DNA of 64,000 nucleotides from Alkalihalobacillus sp. YIM B00296 (GCF_020179385.1 NZ_JAIBLJ010000003.1:85098-149097); one strand, 5' to 3'. Numbered from the stretch's first letter, positions 51,979-62,759 are shown. A program made the numbers and translations. The notes: generated from the sequence alone by a model not told the origin.

Positions 51979-52141
51979 AATCTATATCTTTGGTACGTTT
52001 AAGTTAGAAATTTAACTAACTGTTGATTAACTCGGATTCAGCGAATGATCCGTATGTCTCCTCGCTCATTCCCAGTTAAAAGCAATTCTCTTTTGGAGAT
52101 CAACCATTCATCACAAATTATTGTAAGGTTGTGGAAGTAAT

Positions 52142-52934
52142 ATGGCATCATCCCGTTTATTGATCATTGGCGCTGGACGTATGGCAGAAGCTATCATTTC
52201 CGGCCTTAAAACATTTACCTCCCCTTTTTTAACAATAACAGTCGCAAGTCGGTCTGATACATGACGTTTGGACCAATTAGCTTCTGGTTACGCCATAGAA
52301 AGAACGATGGACTGGAAAGCATCGATTTCTAATTCAGATGTGATTTTGTTGGCAGTTCCTCCAGCTGCACATGTAGCTTTATTCGCTGAAATTTCAACGT
52401 ACCTTGAGAACCAGTTAGTCATCACGGTAGCTGCAGGTATTGATCCTGCTACAATGGAAGCCCATTTGCCTGAAGGTACACCTGTCTGTTGGATGATGCC
52501 TAATACTGCTGCTCTTGTACAAAAGTCCATGACTAGCTTCGCATGTGGAAAGAATGTTGATCAATCACATCGAGCTGTGATTGTTGAAATATTACAGGCG
52601 ATCAGGGAGTATGAAGAATTGACTGAAGAAAAAGTGCATAACTTGACTGCAATAACAGGGAGCGCTCCCGCTTTCCTCTATTTATTTTCAGAAGCATTAG
52701 AAGAAGCCGCGATCAGTTATGGGGTTACAAAAAGGCAGGCACAATACCTCGTGACGAAAATGATTGCTGGTTCAGCTGCTATGCTTGATACCGGCACTCC
52801 TGTAGAAACACTAAGGGAATCAGGTTACGACCCCTGGCGGTTCTACTGCCGCGGGCATTGAAGTATTAGAAACAAATAAAATGAAAGAAATGATTAAGGC
52901 TGTCATCGCAACGAATAAACATGCAAGAGGATAA
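52142..52934 (+). pseudogene. pyrroline-5-carboxylate reductase-like gene with nonsense and frameshift
   Basis: Plus-strand frame starting MASSRLLIIGAGRMAEAIISG (NAD(P)-binding Gly motif) with a TGA at 52262-52264 (codon 41; CGA to TGA would explain it), then an intact body (VAAGIDPATMEAHLPEG, ITGSAPAFLYLFSEALEEAA). A +1 base at about 52820 throws out the conserved ending; reading through it restores QVTTPGGSTAAGIEVLE. Total length is one more than a multiple of three. ProC converts P5C to proline; this copy should be inactive, and other proC copies in the genome are likely. Confidence 0.88.
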
Positions 52935-53016
52935 TCGTGTTTGAATAGCTAGTAGGAAAATAAACATTTTGGGCGAACAACCTATATAAAGCAAATTAAT
53001 TAAGGAGGCAAATAAT

Positions 53017-53394
53017 ATGGGGATTTTGGATGGACTTATGGGGAATGCTTCTGAAGCAGATTTGAAAACAGTTGAGAAAGACCTTCAAAAAATCGTTACC
53101 GAGAATGAACGAGTTGAAAAAGCTTATAAGATCTTACGGGACATGATTGTCTTTACAAATAAGAGACTGATTTTGATCGATAAACAAGGTATGACAGGAA
53201 AGAAGGTTGAATACCATTCCCTCCCTTATCGGAGTGTCACCCATTATAGTGTGGAAACAGCCGGGACATTCGATATGGATGCAGAATTAAAAATCTTTGT
53301 ATCCGGTACAGCTCAACCAATATCCAAACAGTTCCGGAAAGACAAAAGCATTTATGATGTCCAGAAAGCTCTGGCAACGTATGTGAATCAATAA
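53017..53394 (+). CDS. bacterial PH-domain protein
   Basis: A 125-aa protein of the bPH_1 family (YvbH-like). The core MIVFTNKRLILIDKQGMTGKK followed by SLPYRSVTHYSVETAG is typical. Excellent ribosome site AAGGAGG. Role unknown. It is followed after about 200 bases by a bidirectional terminator. Confidence 0.85.
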   Translation: MGILDGLMGNASEADLKTVEKDLQKIVTENERVEKAYKILRDMIVFTNKRLILIDKQGMTGKKVEYHSLPYRSVTHYSVETAGTFDMDAELKIFVSGTAQPISKQFRKDKSIYDVQKALATYVNQ

Positions 53395-53590
53395 ATAATC
53401 AGTAAGAAAAACGATTAGTGATGAAATTGCCGTTTTTGTAGGGATGTTCCTAACTAAACTCTTTTATCCTTATTGTAGATATTTGGAAACTCACTCCCTT
53501 TTCGCGGGCGATCCGCCTTTTCCCGCAGTAGTGTCACGAATTTCCCGATAAGCAATCGAAATCAAGCTTTCACAACAACTTTAACTAATG

Positions 53591-53627
53591 AAAAAAGATC
53601 ACCCATACGCTTTGGATGATCTTTTTT
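53591..53627. terminator. bidirectional terminator between convergent genes
   Basis: Stem AAAAAAGATCA / TGATCTTTTTT with an internal CC/GG extension, flanked by A and T runs. It lies just past the stop (53635) of the minus-strand 61-aa gene and can also end the PH-domain transcript. Confidence 0.8.
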
Positions 53628-53634
53628 CATAATT

Positions 53635-53820
53635 CTATTCTTTATTTCTTTCGATTTGTTTGTTGACTGCATCTGCGGTTTTATCAACAGCATTCATAGC
53701 AGCGCTTTCTGTTGCTTCGACTGCATTTTCTACACTATCAAAAGCAGTGTCTGCCCCATCCTTAATATTTTTTGCTGTACGTTCTACCGCTTCCTGGTTT
53801 TGATTTCGTTTATGTGGCAT
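53635..53820 (-). CDS. small hydrophilic helical protein, 61 aa
   Basis: Lys/Glu/Ala-rich protein with repeated 11-residue-like pattern (VERTAKNIKDGADTAFDSVENAVEAT...), resembling LEA-like or stress proteins. AGGAGGAATCAAC precedes the ATG. I do not know the exact family; a spore or general-stress protein is possible. Confidence 0.65.
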   Translation of the reverse strand: MPHKRNQNQEAVERTAKNIKDGADTAFDSVENAVEATESAAMNAVDKTADAVNKQIERNKE

Positions 53821-54142
53821 GTTGATTCCTCCTTCTTATCGTTGTTAATATTAGGATGAAACCTATGCCTAAAAATATACATGATTAAAAATCTTCTCCT
53901 GTTTCTTCTATTATATACATACATCCTTTTAGCGAACGAGTACCAGGAATCAGATCAGAGGATGACCAAATGAATGGAAAAACGATCAGGGAGCTGGATA
54001 AGGCCATCTCCCTGAATAAAGTTCGGTTCCCTGCGAAAAATTGAGCAAGATTGGTATTCGAAAAAAATTGTTTGTTGTTCATAAGTTCTCTCTTATTCCA
54101 GGTATCCCATATGGTTGTCCTGTTTAATTTGACGTAACTTGA

Positions 54143-55036
54143 TTACAAAACTCTTAATACTAAATACCCCATGAACACGGCTATCAAAGCACTGAGTAAG
54201 CTGCCAATCAAATAGTATTCTGAGAACTCTTTATTCTCGAATTGTTTGAATCTGGTCAATGATTTTACCGCTATGAGAAAAGTCATTCCATGCGGAATCC
54301 CTTGAACAATGAAAATGATGATCAATACACGTTCAACCATCCCTATGTAACGCCCTACATTCTTAGGTGAATCCCTATAAAACTGTTCAGTTCGAATTCT
54401 TGTTACTTCGTTTACCTCTTCCCCTTTTTCATTATAATGGGTCCTTATTTCTGTCTTCTCGTCTGAAATACTGTATTTATCCTTTGATAATGTTGGATTT
54501 GGCCCAAGATTCCTTAGAAGGATTCCGAGAAAATAGCCTGATCCAGTTGTCACGAGAATGAAAAGGATACTGATGAAGAGAAACTTTGACACAAGTCCCA
54601 TTTCAATACCCTCAAACAAAAACTGTAAGATACCGATTGAGATGTCAGTCACAGAATAAGAAATCAACCCTGTAAAATTTAATATCAAGATGATGGAGAA
54701 GATATGGAGAAGTTGATCTGCCAAGAATAGGGTTGCACCGACAAGGACATGTTCGTATTTCCTGTTGATGGATTCCTTCAACCAATCCACGTGGTAATGG
54801 GTCAGAAGGATGACAAACATACTCACAGTGATTTTGTAGATTGTTTCCTGATTCAAGTCACCCACTGAAATAAAATAAATAATAACAGCAACAAAAAGGA
54901 CGATGAAATGTACGGAAATGTGCTTAAGTAAACCTTTATGCAACCGCGTTTTTTTAAGCTCGATCAATGAATTTTTCTGAAGTACGAAGTCTGCAATGAA
55001 ATGGGCTAATAAAATTAAAAGGAGTAATTGGAACAT
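54143..55036 (-). CDS. DUF3307 membrane protein
   Basis: A 297-aa protein with an N-terminal DUF3307 region (LLAHFIADFVLQKNSLIELKK), and about six to seven hydrophobic segments, plus a polar insertion around residues 185-215. DUF3307 proteins occur next to SatD-type regulators, and the same pair is seen here; the start is 4 bases from the SatD stop. Role unknown, perhaps acid or envelope stress. Confidence 0.83.
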   Translation of the reverse strand: MFQLLLLILLAHFIADFVLQKNSLIELKKTRLHKGLLKHISVHFIVLFVAVIIYFISVGDLNQETIYKITVSMFVILLTHYHVDWLKESINRKYEHVLVGATLFLADQLLHIFSIILILNFTGLISYSVTDISIGILQFLFEGIEMGLVSKFLFISILFILVTTGSGYFLGILLRNLGPNPTLSKDKYSISDEKTEIRTHYNEKGEEVNEVTRIRTEQFYRDSPKNVGRYIGMVERVLIIIFIVQGIPHGMTFLIAVKSLTRFKQFENKEFSEYYLIGSLLSALIAVFMGYLVLRVL

Positions 55037-55039
55037 GCT

Positions 55040-55732
55040 TTACCCCTCTTCCCTTTCAGCTGATTGTTCCATATAATCCAATAATTGTAACAAGCTGCTT
55101 CTCATTTCAACTACCGTATAGTAATTCGATCGCGACAATAAATACGAAACGGTAGATTTAGGTGACTTATAGCCAAGTCGGGTCCCTATTTCCTCATAGG
55201 TAGCTTCCTTTTCTTTTTCTACCATTTTGATAACATCCTTCTGTTTGTCACTTTGATTGATGATCTTTTCATTTATGGAAAAGGTCAACGCATTAAGTGA
55301 CTGATAAGGGAGATTTTCAGCGTAAAAAAAGAAGGAACTGTTATCTTCATTCAAATGCCAATACTTTGCTTCTGGATGATTCTTTTTTAAAAATTGATCC
55401 CGAGCATCAATCGCATTCAGTACGGCTGATCCGTTCATGGTATGGATTGTGGAATCAGCCGTCTCCAGTTCGCCAAGCCCTAATCCGATATACAAGGGGA
55501 TTCCATAAGCAGCCATTGTGCTGCTAACCTTTTCAGCAGCAATATACCCTGAAGAATAGCGGTTCAAGACTCCAATCAGCTCGTCCCCGTTCCGAACATC
55601 AAATGGGACAATCAATTCCTCTTTCCATTCTTCATTCATACTGTCTGTACACTTCAATAATGCTGTCTGAAGCTGCTTTTTATCCAATTGTCTGGAATGT
55701 TTCACATCACAAGCAATACAAATACATGGCAT
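55040..55732 (-). CDS. SatD-family protein with C-terminal helix-turn-helix
   Basis: A 230-aa SatD-like protein. Its N-terminal domain starts CICIACDVKHSRQLDK and has RNGDELIGVLN; its C-terminal region (EATYEEIGTRLGYKSPKSTVSYLLSR) looks like an HTH. The start at 55732 has GGGAGG upstream. A strong palindrome 55 bases upstream of the start suggests self-regulation of this two-gene operon. The Streptococcus SatD name comes from acid tolerance; the role here is not established. Confidence 0.8.
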   Translation of the reverse strand: MPCICIACDVKHSRQLDKKQLQTALLKCTDSMNEEWKEELIVPFDVRNGDELIGVLNRYSSGYIAAEKVSSTMAAYGIPLYIGLGLGELETADSTIHTMNGSAVLNAIDARDQFLKKNHPEAKYWHLNEDNSSFFFYAENLPYQSLNALTFSINEKIINQSDKQKDVIKMVEKEKEATYEEIGTRLGYKSPKSTVSYLLSRSNYYTVVEMRSSLLQLLDYMEQSAEREEG

Positions 55733-55786
55733 TTTTGGAACACCTCCCATTAATAGTATTTTCATCTCATATATGATTGATATATT

Positions 55787-55813
55787 TACATCAACTTTAC
55801 TAATGTTGATGTA
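55787..55813 (-). promoter_or_regulatory. palindromic operator upstream of the SatD/DUF3307 operon
   Basis: Perfect 9-bp inverted repeat TACATCAAC-(9)-GTTGATGTA in an AT-rich setting. It is not followed by a T run in either direction, so an operator is more likely than a terminator. SatD itself, with its HTH, is the natural candidate to bind. Confidence 0.6.
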
Positions 55814-55971
55814 TTTATAACAACTATACCAGATGTGGTTTTTTTATCAATAGGTAAAACGTTTTAAATGTTCTGATTTGATTTTTCATTTCGTGTTCCT
55901 GCTATTTTATAGAGATGACCACACTTCTCACCTCGCCCTGCCGCTTAGAAAATGATATAATCTCTAAGTAG

Positions 55972-57615
<1,644 letters not shown>

Positions 57616-57624
57616 TGATGTAAT

Positions 57625-57750
57625 AAAGGGGTTGTCTCAAAACAATCGTGTCAGACACCACCAACACAACATTTTGTAATAAACCGCGTTTTTTTCACAA
57701 AATATTGTCAGGAATGGTGAGCGACAGACACTTATGGGACAGCCCCTTTA
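57625..57750. repeat. dispersed imperfect palindrome, copy C
   Basis: About 126 bp with AAAGGGGTTGTC.. on the left and GGGACAGCCCCTTTA on the right; body closely similar to 5322-5443 and 13836-13953 (GTGTCAGACACC, CAACACAACATTTTGTA). It begins 9 bases after the ABC-F stop and ends in a strong CCCC/GGGG stem, so it may terminate that gene. Confidence 0.85.
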
Positions 57751-58137
57751 TTCCTTATGCATGAAAAAATCATCGATACATCCTCCATATCCCTATCCCA
57801 TTATTAGGTCCCTCCTGAACTAATTTTTCTGTTCCCTTTCGCTACCTCAAGCGTATAATGTCAGTAAATCGTATAAATGATGAAAATGAAAACGGTTTTA
57901 TAGGTCCAATGGTGTGATTATTTGAAAATTATATTAACTATAAGATAGAAATATTTATTTCTTATGGATTCTTCTATATAATTAGAACTAACTCGATTAT
58001 GGTCGCCATTTCAAAGCCAACAGAAAATTTTTGTGCCCTTTTCTCTTTTTATCCTTTCAAATTTTTCTTTCATTTCATCCATCATGTAAGATTTTCCTCT
58101 AGAGTACTTATTTTCTTTTAGAAAGAAGGTAGTTTCC
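57751..58137. other. intergenic region, nothing recognised
   Basis: About 390 AT-rich bases without a supported open frame, repeat or RNA structure. Confidence 0.5.
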
Positions 58138-58416
58138 ATGGATTCATTGGTCATCCGTTCGTTCCAAAATGATGAGATAAGGTTTGCGTTTGTTTATGAA
58201 GGAAGATTGTATACGATGATTATGAAATGGTCTGTGGACAACCATTATTGGAATCTGCATACTTATGATCAAGATCTATTGAATGATCCAGAGCAATATG
58301 GTTTTATTGTAGGCAGATTACTATCAACCGACCGGGTAAAAGAATTTTTTAAAGAGCATCGCATAAGCATGGATACGGTTTATTGCAAAGACTGCAACAA
58401 TGTATCAGTTGAATGA
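58138..58416 (+). CDS. conserved hypothetical protein, 92 aa
   Basis: Not recognised. Soluble, aromatic-rich (MKWSVDNHYWNLHTYDQ), with a C-terminal Cys pair in YCKDCNN that may bind metal. A moderate ribosome site (AAGAAGG) lies before the ATG. It overlaps the next small frame by 17 bases. Confidence 0.6.
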   Translation: MDSLVIRSFQNDEIRFAFVYEGRLYTMIMKWSVDNHYWNLHTYDQDLLNDPEQYGFIVGRLLSTDRVKEFFKEHRISMDTVYCKDCNNVSVE

Positions 58417-58657
58417 TTCATTTTTAATAAGTAAAACTTATATGTTACAAAAGGACTCAATAAACAACTCGTCATTTACCAAGTATTTGAAGAGGTTTAA
58501 AATTTATGGCAAAGATATAGAAAAAATCTTATCCTTGCTTCTTCAGCCATTGAAAACCATTATGTTTGGAGGGTCTCGGTTGTTCCGCATGCGCCTGTTT
58601 TTCATTGGAATTATTGCAGGTTCTACGTTAGGTATGGTCAGCCACATTTTAAGTTAG
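58400..58657 (+). CDS. small protein with C-terminal membrane helix (start uncertain)
   Basis: Open frame of 85 codons whose end, MRLFFIGIIAGSTLGMVSHIL, is a likely membrane helix. The first ATG lacks a ribosome site. An in-frame TTG at 58580 has GGAGGG at 7 bases, which would give a 25-aa micro-protein. A terminator follows directly, supporting a gene here in one form or the other. Confidence 0.45.
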   Translation: MYQLNDSFLISKTYMLQKDSINNSSFTKYLKRFKIYGKDIEKILSLLLQPLKTIMFGGSRLFRMRLFFIGIIAGSTLGMVSHILS

Positions 58658-58663
58658 GCACTT

Positions 58664-58693
58664 AAATCCCTCTTTACCAGAAGGGGGATTTTT
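58664..58693 (+). terminator. intrinsic terminator
   Basis: Stem AAATCCC / GGGATTT with a paired CTT/AAG extension and a following T run. Confidence 0.75.
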
Positions 58694-58776
58694 CTGTGAC
58701 AAGCCCCCTTTCATAAAATAATTTGCCTTTGAAATACACAAGCTAAACCTGAAGTGTATTTACGGAGGTGATAACG

Positions 58777-60177
58777 TTGAGATTTAGAGTAGTTACAGTA
58801 GCATTGGTTTCGTTGGTTGCAATATTTGCAGTTTATTTCTTTTACCCTACCAACAATGTAGAAGCCCCTCGAATTCAACAAACGCAACCTGACAAAAGGA
58901 TCGTTCCAAATAAATTGGATACAAGACAATCCAGGGAACTCGTGAAAATGAATTCAATCGAGTATGGAGAGAGACTTGTCAAAAAGCTTAATACAAGTTC
59001 TTCCGTTGGGGTGATCCACCATGAAACAAAGGTCAAAAGTCACTATCACGAGCGACAGGCTACGGTAAAATTCAAAGAAAAACCAAGTCAAAAGGCCATG
59101 GAAATTCTTAGGAAAGAAATCAATGGTGAAGTGGCAAAGCAACTGGACTCAACTTATATATTTAAATCTGACACCTTAAGTACCCCTAAGTTGATCAGCT
59201 ATTTCGATTCAAGAAATGATGTTGAATTTGCTGAACCTAATTACCTCTATTTACAAAATGAAATTGTGACAGATGATGAATTCTATCGCCAATATCAATG
59301 GAACTTGCCTGCGATCGGTACTGAAAAAGGCTGGGAAATTACACGCGGTAAGGAAGAGGTGATTATAGCGGTCATTGACACCGGTATTGATATACAGCAT
59401 CCAGATTTAGCGGGTAGACTCCTCGAGGGACATAATATTCTGAAAGATAGTCCCAACCCTGTTGACGATAATGGACATGGAACCCATGTAGCTGGAATCA
59501 TCGCATCTAAAACGAATAATGGCCTTGGTGTCGCTGGCATGACCTGGTACAACAAAATCATGCCGATCAAAGCGATGAACGCTGATGGTTATGGTACATC
59601 ATTCGATGTCGCGCAAGGAATCCGATGGGCGACAGATCATGGAGCTGACGTCATCAACCTCAGCCTTGGGAATTATAAAGAATCAAAGGCTTTAGCTGAA
59701 GCGATCGACTATGCATATGAGAAGGATGTTGTCTTAGTTGCAGCTTCTGGAAACGATAATACTAATCAGATCAGTTATCCAGCGGCGTTCGATAATGTCC
59801 TTAGTGTAGCTGCAGTCAACGCCAATATACGCCGTGCCGATTTTTCAAACTATGGTGATTACATTGATGTTGCAGCCCCTGGAGTGGACATCGCAAGTAC
59901 GTATATTGATAATCAGTATGCTTCATTGTCTGGTACATCCATGGCAACCCCTCATGTTGCTGCACTTGCAGGATTGATTCGTTCCTCCCAGCCGGAACTT
60001 AAAAACAGCGAAGTCATGCAGATTATCAAAGATACAACGGATGATGTAGGGAGAGTTGGAAAGGATCCATATACTGGACATGGTGTCATCAATGTTTCAG
60101 CAGCCCTCGATACGACCTATGAAAAAGAAGAGCCATATGGCAGATTTGGTGAATGGTTAAAAAGGTTCCGAGAGTGA
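58777..60177 (+). CDS. subtilisin-like serine protease (S8 family), secreted
   Basis: A 466-aa protease: N-terminal hydrophobic signal/anchor (VVTVALVSLVAIFAVYFF), a propeptide with an inhibitor-I9-like part up to about residue 165, and the catalytic domain. Catalytic triad (numbered from the TTG start): Asp201 in VIDTGID, His234 in NGHGTHVAG, Ser388 in SGTSMATPH; oxyanion Asn326 in AASGND. The start TTG at 58777 has GGAGG 8 bases upstream; a GTG 9 bases earlier overlaps the SD. Likely a degradative exoprotease of the thermitase type. Confidence 0.9.
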   Translation: MRFRVVTVALVSLVAIFAVYFFYPTNNVEAPRIQQTQPDKRIVPNKLDTRQSRELVKMNSIEYGERLVKKLNTSSSVGVIHHETKVKSHYHERQATVKFKEKPSQKAMEILRKEINGEVAKQLDSTYIFKSDTLSTPKLISYFDSRNDVEFAEPNYLYLQNEIVTDDEFYRQYQWNLPAIGTEKGWEITRGKEEVIIAVIDTGIDIQHPDLAGRLLEGHNILKDSPNPVDDNGHGTHVAGIIASKTNNGLGVAGMTWYNKIMPIKAMNADGYGTSFDVAQGIRWATDHGADVINLSLGNYKESKALAEAIDYAYEKDVVLVAASGNDNTNQISYPAAFDNVLSVAAVNANIRRADFSNYGDYIDVAAPGVDIASTYIDNQYASLSGTSMATPHVAALAGLIRSSQPELKNSEVMQIIKDTTDDVGRVGKDPYTGHGVINVSAALDTTYEKEEPYGRFGEWLKRFRE

Positions 60178-60203
60178 TGAAAATCAAATAGCCTAGACGA
60201 AGA

Positions 60204-60239
60204 AAAACGCTCAGAACAATAAATTTCTGAGCGTTTGGT
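60204..60239 (+). terminator. intrinsic terminator of the protease gene
   Basis: Stem AAACGCTCAGAA / TTCTGAGCGTTT with a loop of about 8 bases. Confidence 0.8.
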
Positions 60240-60340
60240 GTTGTTGAATGGAATTTGTAAGTAAAAGAATGATTCCCCAACATGATTTCTAAAACTTGTT
60301 CATATAGTTGAAGAAGGAAAATCATAAAAGGGGAATTCCG

Positions 60341-60910
60341 ATGACATTTGCTATCGTAACCATTTCAATATTGTCTTTCAACATATTATTGTTCTGCCTC
60401 TTGCTTGTTGTAGAAAATCGAAACCAAATCACGATGATGGAAGCAAAAAGTATAGGGATGTCATTCGGGATGACATTAGGGTTGGCTTCAGGCCTATACT
60501 TGATGTTCTTTTTAAGTGAACAACTTTCACTTGCAACGTTCCTCGCCATGGCGATCGGAAGTGGCGTGGGATTGATCATTAGTGCCCCAGTTCACATACT
60601 TGCAGCATTAGAAGGATTACTTGCAGGCAGCATGGGCGGGATGATGGGAGTGATGCTTGGCTCGATGCTTCCTGTCCATGAATGGGAGTTGATGATGAAA
60701 GTCCTTCTTATGATGCTGGTGATTATTTTATTGGTTAATGTAACTTATTTATATAAGAGGGCAGAAAAGAAATACCCGAAAACCTTTCGTTTTATCATCG
60801 GGATCACTTTAATTTTAATAAGTACAGGAATGTATTCCATCACAATGTTATCAGGCCCGGGAAGTTACGAGGAAGAACGACCGCCACATCACATGCATCA
60901 CGTAGAGTAA
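60341..60910 (+). CDS. membrane protein of unknown function, 189 aa
   Basis: Five or six hydrophobic segments, Met- and Gly-rich helices (GLLAGSMGGMMGVMLGSMLP) and a His-rich end (PPHHMHHVE). This might suggest metal binding, but the family is not recognised. The start at 60341 has AAAGGGGA upstream. Monocistronic with a terminator shared with the convergent gene. Confidence 0.7.
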   Translation: MTFAIVTISILSFNILLFCLLLVVENRNQITMMEAKSIGMSFGMTLGLASGLYLMFFLSEQLSLATFLAMAIGSGVGLIISAPVHILAALEGLLAGSMGGMMGVMLGSMLPVHEWELMMKVLLMMLVIILLVNVTYLYKRAEKKYPKTFRFIIGITLILISTGMYSITMLSGPGSYEEERPPHHMHHVE

Positions 60911-60925
60911 TTATATTACAAGAAG

Positions 60926-60962
60926 AAAGGGCTGATCTAGTAAAATAGACGAGCCCCTTACG
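60926..60962. terminator. terminator between convergent genes
   Basis: Stem AAGGGCT / AGCCCCTT with an inner GATCTA/TAGACG part; on the minus strand it is followed by TTTCTT. Confidence 0.65.
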
Positions 60963-60963
60963 T

Positions 60964-61431
60964 TCATTCCGATTCAATTTGGATTATTCTCGATTGGTCA
61001 TCCGGTAATTTGGGTATTTTGACGGTAAGTTGATTCCCTGTCATCGACGCTTTGATTTTTTCTTGTGACACGTTCGGCGGTAATGGCAAGTATCTTTCAA
61101 TGCGTTTCGAATAATTTTCTTTCTTTAAAACCTCCCCTTTATCATTTTGTAATTGTTCTTCTTCGAATTTTTGGATTAGAATCCTTAATTGATGATTGAT
61201 CACTTCTAAATTGACACGGTCATCTTTTTCAACTGGTAATGTTGCCTGAATGAGGACCTCATTTTCTGATTCAGCTACATCAACATGAAAAAAATAATTC
61301 GATTGGAAATGGTTCAAATGCTTATCGAAATCCTGTAAGGATTTTTGCAAATGCTGATCAATGGAGTTTAAAAAAGTATCCATACGTTCATCATTGAAAA
61401 GATTCTTCAACTGATTTTTCCAAAAATCCAT
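60964..61431 (-). CDS. Hsp20/alpha-crystallin-like protein, probably spore-associated
   Basis: A 155-aa protein: N-terminal helical part, then a degenerate alpha-crystallin domain from about residue 48 (FHVDVAESENEVLIQATLP ... LPLPPNVSQEKIKASMTGNQLTVKIPK). The GxLTVxIPK strand is the family hallmark. It lies next to gerP-type genes, and a second Hsp20-like gene flanks the other side (63569). Such proteins (CotM/GerT type) occur in Bacillus spore coats; that role is inferred from context. Confidence 0.75.
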   Translation of the reverse strand: MDFWKNQLKNLFNDERMDTFLNSIDQHLQKSLQDFDKHLNHFQSNYFFHVDVAESENEVLIQATLPVEKDDRVNLEVINHQLRILIQKFEEEQLQNDKGEVLKKENYSKRIERYLPLPPNVSQEKIKASMTGNQLTVKIPKLPDDQSRIIQIESE

Positions 61432-61457
61432 CCTTCTCTTCTTCCCTTCTACGCAGT

Positions 61458-61682
61458 TTAAAAGTTCGCAAGGTTGTTGGAATCATTGATGTCTGGATCA
61501 ATTGTATTGGTCAAGTTCCAGAAGTTGTTCACAAGCATGAAGTCACCTGTATTCGATCCACCACTGCCACTCGATGATTTGGACGTCGTCTTTGGTGAGA
61601 TGTACAAGGTGTCACCGAAATTGACTGTACCACTGCTTGAGACTGAACTGATTTTAATCGGAGCTAATATGACTGAAGGCAT
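61458..61682 (-). CDS. gerPF: GerPA/GerPF-family spore germination protein (gerPF-like)
   Basis: A 74-aa protein with the family pattern APIKISSVSSSGTVNFGDTL..SPK..SK, GSGGSNTGD and a DPDIND tail. It is read divergently from the gerP cluster. GerP proteins are coat proteins needed for passage of germinants to the inner spore receptors. The GerPF assignment rests on the VNFGDTL/ISPKTTSK pattern and is less certain than the family itself. Confidence 0.75.
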   Translation of the reverse strand: MPSVILAPIKISSVSSSGTVNFGDTLYISPKTTSKSSSGSGGSNTGDFMLVNNFWNLTNTIDPDINDSNNLANF

Positions 61683-61755
61683 TACAATCCACTCCTCTCA
61701 TAGGCACATTTTTCTACAGTATCTTATGCACTTCATGAACTTGTGGTACCCATTA

Positions 61756-61785
61756 ACATTAGATTAGGTATTCGCATATGTTGTA
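61756..61785 (+). promoter_or_regulatory. possible sigma-K promoter of the gerP cluster
   Basis: AC at 61756-61757 and CATATGTTG at 61775 with a 17-base gap resemble the sigma-K pattern AC-(n16-17)-CATAnnnTA only in part. gerP operons are sigma-K controlled in Bacillus, so the location fits. Confidence 0.35.
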
Positions 61786-61816
61786 ATAAATAACTCCTGA
61801 AAAGGATGTTCAATAT

Positions 61817-62041
61817 ATGCCTGCTATGGTCGGAGCAATAAAAATCAACGAGGTTTCAGGATCAGCCGTTTTCAACATCGGGGATGTCTATCATATAGCA
61901 CCTAATAGTGTATCGAAAACTTTTGCGGGTGCAGGGTCTTTTAATACGGGTGACAACTTGCAGGTCAACAACGGATACAATATCACTCATACCTTAGATT
62001 CCGATGTCATCGATAACAGTCTAATTGGAAATACGGGCTAA
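61817..62041 (+). CDS. gerPA: spore germination protein GerPA
   Basis: A 74-aa member of the GerPA/GerPF family: MPAMVGAIKINEVSGSAVFN, then GDVYHIAPNSVSKT, AGAGSFNTGDN and HTLDSDVID. First gene of the plus-strand cluster; AAAAGGATG precedes the ATG. Its distinction from GerPF is based on position and the NTGDN..NNGYN segment. Confidence 0.8.
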   Translation: MPAMVGAIKINEVSGSAVFNIGDVYHIAPNSVSKTFAGAGSFNTGDNLQVNNGYNITHTLDSDVIDNSLIGNTG

Positions 62042-62120
62042 ATATTATCCCCTTTTCGGAAGAACCTTGTGTTAAATTCTTGGTGAGTTTGCATAGGTTA
62101 GTTATGAGGGGGTGATGGAC

Positions 62121-62759
62121 TTGAGTAATAATTATTTCGAACAACGTATCCGGCAGCTTGAAGAAGTCCTCAGGTGCTTACAAGAAAAAACCCAATCGAT
62201 CGAGTCCATCGTTTCAGGTTTGCAAAATGAAGTTGGACAATTGAAAAATTCACCTCAAACCTCAATTGAATATAATTTCGATCAATTGAAAATCGAAACG
62301 TTGGAGGGGACACTGAATATTGGGCTCTCTCCTGGAGGGAGCGGCCTTGATAATATTGAGGATCTTGGAGTCAACGGTAAGAAAATCCAGATCAATAAGA
62401 ATAATACCTCTGAAACCCAGGCCCCTTTTACAGATGATATGTATAAATGGATCAATCAAGGAGTCGATCATTATTTAAACCATGATATCTTCAATGATAT
62501 TCAAAAAGTGGAAAAGCGGACTCGATTCAGTATAACCGAGCAACAGCAAAAAGTGATTGTAGAGGATATCAAAAAACAGATGGGGCATCGTCTTCCCCAT
62601 TATGTGATGGCAACAGACCCTGATAACGCACAACGGAATCCGAATCAAGAAGCTGACCGGATCATGGAGCAAATTAAAAAAGATATTATAAGCGGAATTG
62701 AAATCTATATGAATAATGAAAAGGAGAAATCCCAGGGAGGAAAACAGGATGGAACTTAA
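62121..62759 (+). CDS. gerPC: spore germination protein GerPC
   Basis: A 212-aa protein: N-terminal coiled coil (QRIRQLEEVLRCLQEKTQSIESI), then YNFDQLKIETLEGTLNIGL, typical of GerPC, and a helical C-terminal half. The ribosome-binding run GGGGGTGAT fits the TTG at 62121 better than the ATG at 62115, which lies within it. Normally it follows gerPB; here it follows gerPA directly. It overlaps gerPD by 11 bases. Confidence 0.88.
   Translation: MSNNYFEQRIRQLEEVLRCLQEKTQSIESIVSGLQNEVGQLKNSPQTSIEYNFDQLKIETLEGTLNIGLSPGGSGLDNIEDLGVNGKKIQINKNNTSETQAPFTDDMYKWINQGVDHYLNHDIFNDIQKVEKRTRFSITEQQQKVIVEDIKKQMGHRLPHYVMATDPDNAQRNPNQEADRIMEQIKKDIISGIEIYMNNEKEKSQGGKQDGT

Noticed and set aside
53885-54082. Minus-strand 65-codon frame between the 61-aa protein and DUF3307 genes
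   Set aside because: Weak ribosome site, no recognisable pattern and low-quality composition; not called.
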